A model generated the notes under the pieces. The model did no database searches, had not been told where the DNA came from, and saw only the letters and a program-made list of their open reading frames with translations. From Actinostola sp. cb2023 (lineage: Eukaryota > Cnidaria > Anthozoa > Actiniaria > Actinostolidae), in assembly GCA_033675265.1 (NCBI GenBank), contig JAUJYZ010001369.1:62001-126000 (forward strand): a stretch of 64,000 nucleotides of DNA. The letters are read 5' to 3'. The position numbers and the translations under genes are program-made. Of this stretch, positions 23,657 through 34,100 are shown piece by piece. Positions within the stretch are counted from its first letter, which is position 1, and each line of letters opens with the position of its first letter.

Positions 23657-26600
23657 AGGCTTCCTGTGGAAGGCCCGACTCTAAAAATGAGATTCGGTCG
23701 TATTCTTCGTTTTTGGCTTCAAATCGCCAACTGGGTTCTACAGCGCATGCGCCCTGTGCTGGCCGCTCAGATAATTACCGAAGGCTCTGATCAACACGAG
23801 ACATTCTTCACAAACAAATATTGCTCAAAACAACTCAAATATCGCTCAAATGACCTCATATGTTGAGTTAAATGATGAAATAATGGGGATCAACTGACAC
23901 AAGATTGAACAATCTAAAGTAAACAGTAAACGAAGCCGTCAAACTATGTCTTCTATGCTTTGTACCGCGCTTTAACTGTGTGTTGTGGTAAGCTTATAAC
24001 ACAGACAGATATTTATTTTGCTGAGTTTTGAAATCGTTCAATTGCAAGGAAATCACTGATTTGAATGCCCAAAATGCAGGAAATATTATAACTGTTGAAG
24101 TCGTAGTCAGGAAATATTAGCATGTAGTCACTATGGATCACCGCTGCGATGTCTAGTTTATTTATTAATATTTGTATTTGGTATGGATATCACTTACCTT
24201 GTTGGAGGAAGGTTATATGTCGTCTTGTTTTCAAAATAACCACAATAATTCATAGAGATATGGATTTATCAATCCAGTACTAGTACTGCAAAGGGTTTAT
24301 AGATCTTTAGAACTTAAAACGAAGTGAGTTGATACATGCAGTGAAGAGAAAAAATCAATTAAGCTTACGTCAGTTGTATTTGTATAGATATATTTATGGT
24401 ACCAATTAAACTATGTCATTATCATTCATGATTCGCTGAGTTAAATTGTGAAATCGCAGTATTGAAATTGCAAGGAAAGCATGTTCTACCAAGTCACGCA
24501 ACGAGCAACCAAACACTGTTTTTAAAAATCGTAAGTCTAAGATATCTATATTTAGTTTATTAACCCTTTGACTCCCACGGCGCCCGAAACCGCCCATAAA
24601 AATCGATACTGCTTTTAAAAATTCTAACTTTCTGAATTTTCGTAACATCGATCTCATGACCAGTTTTTAGTGACAACTAGATAACTCTTCAAATTTTAAC
24701 TTCAAGTAAACTGACTTACAGGTCCGATTTCTGGGCATTAGTTCAATTTATTTTTCATAGAAATCAAAAATGCGCATTTTTGACGCAATTTTACACCTCG
24801 AAAATGAACGACATTTGACTTGGATTTTCTTCCAAAATACATCCTTGCGAAACAAAACGCCACTTTCTCAGCAAACTTCCATCTCTCTTCAAGTTTTGAT
24901 ATATTCGTGAATTTTTCCCTCTCTCTTCCTTAACTCGCGGAACAATAGCCATTTCCTTAGGACCACATTCGCTAACACGTGTTTTCCTTCTGCACGCCCG
25001 AAAAGGATGCCAGGAACATCCGGGAATTTTCGACAGAAAGCATCCCGCCCTTTCCATATTTTAGAATATATAGAGTGTCGAGCCACTCGGTCCTACAGGC
25101 AAAATATTGCACCGGTTGCATTCTTTACAAGTCCAAAGTCGCCAAAAATGCCTTTGTAGGTCCTGGAATTCACCACAGAACAACCAGAGAGACGATTTCA
25201 CAGTTGAGTCCGCCATTTTGAATTTCGTAATGGCAGAGCCGAAATGCAAAATTGGCCACTCCTATATCACTGCATCACAACGGACAGCGGTTTCAATAAT
25301 TATAGTGATGTCATATATAACGGCTAAAATTGGCTCAATAATAAGAGAATGTTCATTTGGTATTTGGTCCTGCGTGTATTTTAGCAAACGCATACAAACG
25401 CAGAGTTCATTTTACGTTCATTTTGAGCAAACGCATTTAACAAACGCAGAGTTCATTTTGCGTTCATTTTGAGCAAACGCAAAACAAACGCTGCGTTCAT
25501 TTTGCATTTATTTTGACTGAACGCAAAACAAACGCAAATGCTCATTTTGGTATTGAACGCAAATGAACGCGAGGGGGGTAGTTAGTTCTGGTCGGTACTT
25601 ACTGTACATGTAGACACTCTACATGTACTTGCGTCAACTCGGGCTTCTTAATAAAGCTGTTTTGATCGGATTTTAAATGTGAAACCTAATAGCTTATTTG
25701 TATCATCATACAGAAGTAGTTTTAGCCTTAGCTATTAGTTCCACAATTTTTTAAAGCAGAATTTCCACGCTCAGAACGGGTATGTGAACGGCAAAAATAG
25801 AATCAAAAACATCCTTAGATATACATCCTTAGATTATATTTATTTATCTTTTTGTTGGGAGATGTCCTCGATAGGGTTAACCTCTGGTATCTCCTTTCAT
25901 TGTATTGATATTTAACATTAAAATATTAATGAATAAAGTATTATTAGATTTTACAGGGTTTAGGGAACTATTTCAGAAAATAGTGCAGAAAACAGTGTTT
26001 GGTCACTCGTTGCGTGACTTATGCCGTGTTTACACTTGCGCACTTTACCAAGGTACAAATCAGAAAACTAAGGTTAACCGCTCAAGAAACAATAGTTTTC
26101 TAATTTCTACCAAGGTTCGGTAACTCGTTTACTTCAGTAAACCACCAAGTGTAAACACGGTATTAGTATAGCATGCATACGTAATTAGCTTCAACACTGA
26201 CACTCCTAGCTGACAGCCGGCGAACCATATTTCAATTACCTTGCAAGAAACGATTTCACAAACTCATCAATTAAATTATGAGTTTCTTACTAAGCCACAG
26301 ACATATGTTAGAAATACACTTTCAGACAGAATTTTCTCTAGGATATTTGCATTTTTAACTTGAAGCAGTATTAATGAATAACTCGACTGGCTCAAGCAAG
26401 GGAGCACGGCAAATCCTTTTTGAATGCTGGTGATTTGATTTATCGTTACGTACGTCCGCCATCTTGAATTTCGTTGATAAGCTGCTGACCACAACTTCTG
26501 TATACTAAAATTGGAATGATACAGATAAGATCAGCATGGCCCCGTGATTTAGAACCGACAGCGGTAAACACGCATGCGCTATGGTGACCACTTGCAGATT

Positions 26601-26682
26601 TGGCGTAGAAACATGACAACGAAAAAGAAGAACAGCCTGCATTTTTTAGACTCGGGCCTTCCACAGGAAGCCAGAGTAATAA
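23657..26682. repeat. Inverted repeat pair 'GGCTTCCTGTGGAAGGCCCG'
   Basis: GGCTTCCTGTGGAAGGCCCG continuing with A(C/G)TCTAAAAA at 23659 is mirrored at 26648-26677. The pair spans 3.0 kb but crosses the right end (25597) of the 21296 element, so the two cannot both be simple nested insertions. They may be ends of two separate copies. About 75 bp upstream of the left copy is CACCGGCGTATAAGCCACAC, a sharp end of yet another repeat. Confidence 0.6.
26501..26543 (+). pseudogene. U6 snRNA fragment (pseudogene)
   Basis: Forty-three bases from TATACTAAAATTGG to AGCATGGCCCC match the conserved core of eukaryotic U6 snRNA with three differences, one of which turns the ACAGAGA box into ACAGATA. The 5' stem-loop and everything after GCCCC, including the TGCGCAAGG segment and ISL, are missing. 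It cannot make a working spliceosomal RNA. Most likely a fragment carried by a retroposition event or caught in the repeat it lies in. Confidence 0.8.
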
Positions 26683-26764
26683 CTTGTCGCATAATCAAAC
26701 TTTGGCTTCGACACAGGTAGCCCAATAGGTAAATATAACTAATTTGTGTTTTTTTTTCTTTTAG

Positions 26765-29337
26765 AAAATTTTACAACACTTTTCAATCTTATGGTCTTTT
26801 AAACTTAAAAGAAGGACAACGTTATCCAATTACAGATTGTGAAAGGTAAGTTTGTTTAAAAAAATGAAAGGATGGAAAATGGAAGAATGCAATAAATATA
26901 AATGTGTTTTGTAGGTTTGTTAAAAAATGTCAAGACTTTGTTAATCAAGGAAAGGACGAAGAAGAAGCATTTGATAATGCGTCACAATATTTTACGACAG
27001 AAGTACCAACATCAGAAAAGGTTAGTTAAACAGACATATACATGTACAGAAACTGTATGTAAAGTAGTAGACATTGCCTGCAATATTGCTGACAATATGC
27101 ACAGTTTCAGCAATGTGTTCAATGTTACAGAAGTAGGATCGCATTGTATGCACCGTATATATATATGTACTTCTATAACCTTAGCAACAACAATTCACTG
27201 ATTTGACACTAGTGCTCACATGGGTTACTTCATGTTACGGTCACAAAAAAGTTTGGACAATGTTGTGATTTTACTGTACCAACTTACTAATGTTCGTCTA
27301 AATTATCGAACTCATTTTTGTGGCTACTGCGCTTGCGCAGCTAGCCACTATTGCCATCGTCTGAGTTTTCCGAAAGTAAGTAAGTAAGTAACAATAGATA
27401 AACTTCGGAACCAATCACCACCCAAGTAGAGAAATCTCGCTGATAGATAAACTTCGGAACCAATCACCACCCGAGTAAAGAAATCGCCACAACACTTCGT
27501 ATTACCGAGAGCGAGCCGAGATCGGCGTACGTGCTCAACCGATTTGCTTCCTCATGATTGTCTGCATCGAGTTGCATTGAGTCGTTTTTACCTAGTAAGT
27601 AATAATGTTTAGTTTCAGAAAATTCACCAATATTATTTACCACAGCTTTCATTCTGTCTTTCTAAACGGTCAGATGAAAGGTTCTGTAAGTGCTATTCAA
27701 CTTTTAGGCCGATGTTTACACCGAGATTCGCAACTACTCCAACCTGAACTGACAAGACAGCGAAAACAACGCTCGCTGATTTTAAACTGACAAGACGGCG
27801 AAAACAAATCTCGCTGATTTTAAACAATGAGCTCCATTTGGAGATACAAAAGCCTGTAATGAGAAAACAAAAGCCCTTTAAGGGAATATATGAGCTTCTT
27901 CGGAGGATAAATGAGCCTCTTTTGAGGACAATTGAGCCCCATTGTGGGCCTGATAATTCAGCCCGTTTACGAAGCCCTTCGGGGAATTGAAAACCTTGTA
28001 TTACAGGGAGCACGTCCTTGTCATATTAATGTATCTTTCACATTTGAGTACGTGCTCAACTGTGTATTGCTTCCTCATTGAGTTTCATCGATAACCAATC
28101 ACCACCCAAGTAGAGAAATCTCGCTGATCAACTTTTGTGCAAATATATATATACCAGTAGCCACATGTACCCCTAAGGGTACCTATTTTTTTATTTGGTG
28201 CCTAAATAATACCAAAACCACATTCTCCATATTACCCAAAATATTTTTGATCACATTTAGGGAACCAAATAAAGTAACGAGTTCGATAATATAGATGAGT
28301 TGCACACACATTTTGGGCACACACCACACATTGTGGGCACACACACACCACACATTGTGCACCACACACACACACCACACATTGTGGACACACACCACAC
28401 ATTGTGGACACACACCACACATTGTGGACACACACACACACACACACATTGTGGACACACGGTCACACATTGTGGACACACACCACACATTGTGGACACA
28501 CACCACACATTGTGGACACACACCACACATTGTGGACACACACCACACATTGTGGACACACACCACACATTGTGGACACACACCACACATTGTGGACACA
28601 CACCACACATTGCAGACACACACCACACATTGCGGACACACACCACACATTGTGGACACACACCACACATTGTGGACACACACACACATTGTGGACACCA
28701 CACATTGTGCACACACACCACACATTGTGGACACACACACACATTGTGGACACACACCACACATTGTGGACACACACCACACATTGTGACACACACACAC
28801 ACACATTGTGGACACACACCACACATTGTGGACACACACACACACACATTGTGACACACACACACACACACACACACATTGTGGACACACACCACACACA
28901 CACCACACATTGTGGACACACACCACACATTGTGGACACACACCACACATTGCGGACACACACCACACATTGTGGACACACACCACACATTGTGGACACA
29001 CACACCATTTTTAACTCTATAGTATTATGATTACGATTATTTTATAAGTTGTATCAGTTTTAAAGTGCTTTGTAAGTTATCCATATTAAAAGCGCTATAT
29101 AAATCAAGTTATTATTATTATTGTGCACACACACTACAACAATAAAGCCAAAGGTTTAAATCTCTTGTTTCTTCTTTCAAACAGCTTCATACAGAGGCAA
29201 GTGAATCATTACCAGATGACTTGGATTCATTAACAAGTCTTGATGACACACACCACACATTGTGGACACACACCACACATTGTGCACACACACCACACAT
29301 TGTGGACACACACCACACATTCTTACAACACCACTAG
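26765..29337 (+). CDS. Unrecognised host gene, three predicted exons (partial)
   Basis: Three segments with good splice sites and matching phases read as one protein. Exon 26765-26845 follows TTTTCTTTTAG and ends GAAAG|GTAAG. Exon 26915-27020 follows TTTTGTAG and ends GAAAAG|GTTAG. Exon 29185-29337 follows CTTTCAAACAG. The first two give 62 residues with the block YGLLNLKEGQRYPITDCE and then FVKKCQDFVNQGKDEEEAF; the third adds a short acidic stretch (SLPDDLDSLTSLDD). This looks like a conserved helical domain, but I cannot name the family. The third exon then runs straight into copies of the 18-bp minisatellite and stops at TAG 29335-29337, giving a T/H-rich tail. Upstream exons and the true 3' end were not found. 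Expression evidence is needed. Confidence 0.5.
27021..28287. other. Intron of the unrecognised gene, with two kinds of tandem repeat
   Basis: AGATAAACTTCGGAACCAAT starts a unit repeated at 27396-27490, with a partial copy at about 28091. A 39-bp unit (CTGACAAGAC(A/G)GCGAAAAC) is present twice at 27748-27826. It is followed by a chain of roughly 21-bp mini-hairpins (27828-27990). Confidence 0.6.
27828..27990. repeat. Chain of about 21-bp units, most forming short hairpins
   Basis: Units start AGCTCC (27830), AGCCTG, AGCCCT, AGCTTC, AGCCTC, AGCCCC, AGCCCG, AGCCCT at roughly 21-bp steps. Most close on themselves: CTCC...GGAG, CCCTT.AAGGG, CCTC...GAGG, GCCC...GGGC, CCC...GGG. The stem letters differ between units yet remain complementary. 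On the minus strand the units read as a seven-residue repeat (for example ILRRSSY, IPLKGFC). Confidence 0.6.
28288..29008. repeat. 18-bp minisatellite (ACACACCACACATTGTGG)
   Basis: About 36 copies of the unit, some shortened to (CA)n runs. Because 18 is divisible by 3, several frames stay open for 160-270 codons on both strands (T/H- or C/V/W-rich). These are artefacts of the repeat. The array ends at 29008; four more copies lie at 29247-29322. Confidence 0.95.
29030..29130 (+). repeat. Possible LINE/SINE 3' tail with ATT repeats
   Basis: TTAAAAGCGCTATATAAATC followed by AAGTTATTATTATTATT is the kind of tail seen at the 3' end of CR1/L2-like LINEs and their SINEs in marine animals. A reverse-oriented relative appears at 32745-32815 (ATTTATATAGCGCTATTTCC). 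No LINE ORF is near. Confidence 0.5.
29247..29322. repeat. Second patch of the 18-bp minisatellite, inside predicted exon 3
   Basis: Four copies of the same unit as at 28288-29008, here in frame with the predicted exon 29185-29337. Confidence 0.9.
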
Positions 29338-29406
29338 AGCAAAAAACACAGCGACATAAAGACAAATAATAAACCTTTTTTACTGCAGGTAGACAGTATA
29401 GTAGTA

Positions 29407-29884
29407 CCGTAGAATTCCGATAGTAATGATCCACACACCCCCCCCCCTACCCCACCCCCAAAAAAAATGGTCGCCCGAAAGTAACATAAGTTTTTGCCAT
29501 CCCGAAAGTAATGTCCCCCCCCCCCTAAAGTAACAATCACCACTAAGTGCATCGCAGTCTTGTCTGCTAATACGGTATTATCAGTATTATTGAATACTTA
29601 GAACTTTCAATGTGTAGTATCCCAGTTTTTGTTACAGTTTACGTAGAATTTGTAATGATCTTGGAGATTGGATTGTTGAGATTGTTGCGAATGAATATCA
29701 TAGAATTTAGCATGTGGATTACCTTTTGACGTAACATGTATCTCGTCCTGTTTTGTGTTTGCAAATGTTTTTTAACTATCTGAAATTAATGGTTGCTCGA
29801 AAGTAACGGCTACCCAAAAGCAGCGGCCCCTTTGATCTGCTAAATTTGAAAGTAACGGGGGCCGTTACTATCAGAATTCTACGG
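29407..29884. mobile_element. MITE with 'CCGTAGAATTC' ends, TA target site
   Basis: TA|CCGTAGAATTCCGATAGTAA on the left and TTACTATCAGAATTCTACGG|TA on the right. The interior has C-runs (29435-29525) and repeated CGAAAGTAA(C/T) words. No ORF. Confidence 0.8.
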
Positions 29885-30052
29885 TATTTTAAATTACCGA
29901 TATTGCTGGTTTGCATGTGACGTCATGGCGGCCATGTTGGTGCCTGATAATAAAGCATTCCTCATTAAGCTTCTCTTGTTTGTACCACCAACATGGCTGC
30001 TGTGTCTTTGTACTTCAAATCTCCAGGGATTGATTGCACCCTTGCAGTTCAA
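29885..30052. repeat. Short foldback around GCGGCCATGTTGGTG
   Basis: GCGGCCATGTTGGTG near 29928 pairs with CACCAACATGGCTGC near 29985. The same GGCCGCCATGTTGGTG word occurs near 2010. Not coding. Confidence 0.6.
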
Positions 30053-30260
30053 CCGTTATAACCGTTATCATTGAAGTGCGACCTTCAAAACAGCTTGTCA
30101 GGTTTGAAAATAGCTGGACGTCAATCAAGCAATGTGGGCGTGTCCAGACTTTAGCCAATCATAGCAAAGCTACTTTGATTGACGGCTGTCTAGACTGGAG
30201 TTTGTCTGAAAGCATTGTAGTTTTCAGGGTCGCACTTCAACAATAATCGTTGTAACGGCT
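30053..30260. mobile_element. Palindromic MITE with 'TTGAAGTGCGACC' TIRs
   Basis: CATTGAAGTGCGACC (30069) mirrors GGTCGCACTTCAACAA (30228). Pairing extends outward through CCGTTAT..CCGTTAT and inward through the tandem-like TTGATTGACG / CGTCAATCAA and TAGACTGGA / TCCAGACTTTA words. Confidence 0.8.
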
Positions 30261-31110
30261 TGTTTATGAGGGGGACAAAATCAGGTTAACGGCTTGTTTA
30301 TGAGGGGGACAGAGTCATGCAGAACAATAGAAATTTGAACTAAATCTGCTCTGATGAAGTTTCCTTGATTTCAAAATTCGCTGGTTTCCAGATATGTTCA
30401 TCAATGCTTTTCCCACAATATTTACTGTGTTTGGTGAATCGCTAAAGTTCAGACGGTCTGTAAAATACATTTATTTGGGAAATCCTTTGTATTGTAATTG
30501 CTGTTTTGTCCCCCTCTCACGATCATGATCCTTAGCGTTTAAACAATAGATTGTTTTGATGCGATGTGATGTCATAGTGATATAGGGCAATTCCCAAGGG
30601 GGGTAGTCTGAGGCGAATCTTACGGTATTCAAAAATGTAGTAAAATGACACAATCAAAGTTCGAGAAATTTTTTTTATCACTGTTCAAACTTTTACTCTT
30701 CTCAGCAACATTTTACCATCAAGTAGAGACTTTCAGATGAATGTAGTTGATGTTTCATGTTATATAAAATTTAGTGTGCTTTGTAATGTTAATTTGCCAA
30801 CTATCATTATAATAGCTCTTGTCAAGTTGCTTTATTTCATCATAATAATTTAATAATAATTTGTCTATTGCACTCTGTTTGGCACATTAATAGTATTGCT
30901 TACAATGGTTTGAAACATCGCTATCAATAATTTAATATCAATGCTTGATGTCATTTCCAGTCTCGTGAGGAATTTTCATCAACTGAATTCCACCTTTTCA
31001 ATAGAATACTCTACATTTTTGCCCCTCAGTCAAAGGTAAATAATGAGATTCAGGGACTTTTAACAGCTGATTGATACATCTGTATCAAGCAATGCCATCA
31101 ATGCGAACTT
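30261..31110. other. RENBP 3' flank, with a candidate poly(A) signal
   Basis: On the minus strand AATAAA (complement of TTTATT at 30831-30836) lies 275 bp past the RENBP stop and is the nearest canonical signal noticed. CGGCTTGTTTATGAGGGGGA is duplicated at 30256-30310. Nothing else is coding. Confidence 0.4.
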
Positions 31111-34100
31111 TCAGTTACTAGAGGGACTTTCTAGTAACCCTGATTCAATTCTCCTAAGCATTGCAGTGCACATGTGTAAACAGCGAAGTACATGAAAGCA
31201 ACCTACAAGCGAGGAAAGGTACATACATATATTAATCAACAAGTGAAGCCATAGTTACCACAACTGAACACAACAAGTGTTTACTCTGCCAAAAATGAGT
31301 CAATATGCACTTAACTCTCCTTTATTTAAAGGGGAAATACGGTAAAGACAAAATTTCCTTTCTCAAGAAAGTTAGATACATGTATGTCAAATGTATCTAG
31401 TACATTCAATACCTTTGTATGGTCCTCCCTTGAATGTATGTGTCACCTGACCCCTCCTGTCCAATAATATGTACAATACCTTTGTATGGTCCTCCCTTGA
31501 ATGTATGTGTCACCTCACCCCTCCTGTCCAATAATATGTACAATACCTTTGTATGGTCCTCCCTTGAATGTATGTGTCACCTCATCCCTCCTGTCCAATA
31601 ATATGTACAATACCTTTGTATGGTCCTCCCTTGAATGTATGTGTCACCTCACCCCTCCTGTCCAATAATATGTACAATACCTTTGTATGGTCCTCCCTTG
31701 AATGTATGTGTAACCTGACCCCTCATGCCCAATAATATGTACAATACCTTTGTATGGTCCTCCCTTGAATGTATGTGTCACCTCATCCCTCCTGTCCAAT
31801 AATATGTACAATACCTTTGTATGGTCCTCCCTTGAATGTATGTGTCACCTCACCCCTCCTGTCCAATAATATGTACAATACCTTTGTATGGTCCTCCCTT
31901 GAATGTATGTGTAACCTGACCCCTCCTGTCCAATAATATGTACAATACCTTTGTATGGTCCTCCCTTGAATGTATGTGTAACCTCACCCCTCCTGTCCAA
32001 TAATATGTACAATACCTTTGTATGGTCCTCCCTTGAATGTATGTGTCACCTGACCCCTCCTGTCCAATAATATGTACAATACCTTTGTATGGTCCTCCCT
32101 TGAATGTATGTGTAACCTCACTCCTCCTGTCCAATAATATGTACAATACCTTTGTATGGTCCTCCCTTGAATGTATGTGTCACCTCACCCCTCCTGTCCA
32201 ACCAGCCAAACCATTCACCATGTTTGGGGTCTGGAAACTGTACATCACAGAAATATGATTAGAAACTAAGGATTGACTTCATAATACTCCAGTTTCGAGT
32301 TGTTTAGACACCGCTGTACTCCTTGACAAAAGACACATTTGCTCAGGCTTAGCCTCAATTCAGTGTAAATTATGCACAAATACCGATGAGAACACGAAAA
32401 AGTGTTGACATTCAACAATAGAAACATTTTTAATTGCACAGGTTATTCTCTGGATTGAGGCTAAGCCTGAGCAAACAAGTCTTTTGTCAAGGAGTACAGT
32501 GGTGTCTAAACTCGAAACTGGAGTATTAAGGTGATTGACAGACATACATGTAGATAACTATATGTTAAGATCCCAGGCAGGGGGTAGCCTAGGGAAGTGC
32601 CAATCCTGACCCTGTTTTAGACTCCATAGGTGACTTATTTCACCTCTACCCAATGGCCCCCACTCTACCACAGGAAGCCCAATAGTATCCCCCACTCTAC
32701 CACAGGAAGCCCAATAGTATCCCCCACTCTACCACAGGGAGCCTAATAATAATAATAATAATATGTATTTATTTATATAGCGCTATTTCCGGTGGTCCAA
32801 TAGCGCTTTACAATAGTATCCGCTACTCTACAACGGAGTCCAATAGTATCCCCCCACTCTACCACAGGAAGCCCAATAGAATCCCCCCACTACCACAGGA
32901 AGCTCAATAGAATCCCCCCACTACCACAGGAAGCCCAATAGTATCCCCACTCTACCACAGGAAGCCCAATAGTATCCTCAACTGCCACAGGAAGCCCAAA
33001 TAGTATCCCCTACTGCCACAGGGAGCCCAATAGTATTCACCACTCTACCACAGGGAGCCCAATAGTAAACAATAGCTCTAAAAGAAAAGGCTGACCTGTA
33101 TGTGATGGTATGACCTTCATACCTTGCTAAACGTGTACTCAAAGCACTGATCAAATCTCTGTAAAAGTGTTTCATCTTTAGTTTCCTTGTAGGCCATCAA
33201 CAGTGCAATCAGAGCTTCATTGTGCACCCAAAATAGCTTCATGTTCCACTCCAGTGGCACAGGTGACAAGCCATCAGCGTCTAAAAAATAAAATATTCCA
33301 TCGTGCGCCTTGTCCCAGCCAAGGTCATATGGACCCTTTATAAACTTTTCGATGGCAGTTCGTTTCAATGCGGCGTTGCCTTTCCTGACAGCGTACTGTA
33401 GTAGGAACCATCCCGCTTCTATGGCATGTCCAGGGTTCATGTGTCTCCCAGGGTATCCTGGTAGTTCCTTGCCATCCGTTGATACCGACTCGAGAATCAC
33501 TGAACCACTTCTCTGTCAAGAAAGCAAAACCAGAGCCTATTTAATACACACCCTAGGCCCTCTATTCACACTGTTCAGTCAAGATAGCCACTTTCCGAGG
33601 ACTGAGATGGTTGCCTTACAGGGGAGGTAGTGTGATTGAGAAATACAGGATACAGCAAAATGCTCGCTTTGGGAGAGGTGGTCACTTACAAGAGGCAATT
33701 GCAATAATATTGCAGCAGTGCTTGTGGTATACAGACATGTATAAAGTGATCACTTTAGAGAGGTGGTCGTTTACCAGGGGTGGTCGTGACGTTTATCAGA
33801 GGTGGTCGTGCAGAAAGGTTCGCCTATGGTCATGGTGGCATGAATGGGTGTACACCACTATATAAGCAGTGACATGAATGGGTGTACACCACTATATAAG
33901 CAGTGGCGTGAATGGGTGTACACCACTATATAAGCAGTGGCAGGAATGGGTGTACACCACTATATAAGCAGTGGCACGAATGGGTGCACACCACTATATA
34001 AGCAGTGGCATGAATGGGTGTACACCACTATATAAGCAGTGGCATGAATGGGTGTACACCACTATAAGCAGTGACATGAATGGGTGTACACCACTATATA

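Larger units (their letters stand above)
21296..25597. mobile_element. Inverted termini bounding about 4.3 kb (candidate non-autonomous DNA transposon)
   Basis: The left terminus GTACCGACCAGAACTAACTA followed by CCCCCC is exactly mirrored at the right (GGGGGGTAGTTAGTTCTGGT, CGGTAC). Both subterminal regions contain tandem GCGTTCATTTTG / AAACGCAAAACAAACGC words (21345-21450 and 25380-25560) in mirrored orientation. No transposase ORF lies between. The interior holds other elements, so the present length is larger than the original. Target duplication not clear. Confidence 0.7.

Noticed and set aside
23483..23866. 127-codon plus-strand ORF
   Set aside because: Crosses the boundary of two repeat ends (CACCGGCGTATAAGCC and GGCTTCCTGTGG); no domain or splice pattern.
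25107..25472. 121-codon plus ORF
   Set aside because: Ends in the subterminal GCGTTCATTTTG repeats of the 21296-25597 element; no domain.
28183..29030. Long ORFs (160-270 codons) on both strands, T/H-rich and C/V/W-rich
   Set aside because: They are produced by the 18-bp minisatellite, whose length divisible by 3 keeps frames open. No start context, domain or splice evidence.
31850..32146. A 98-codon minus-strand ORF resembling RENBP repeats
   Set aside because: It is the 67-bp array read through in rotating frames. Only the outermost copy at 32150-32237 is joined to the RENBP exon.
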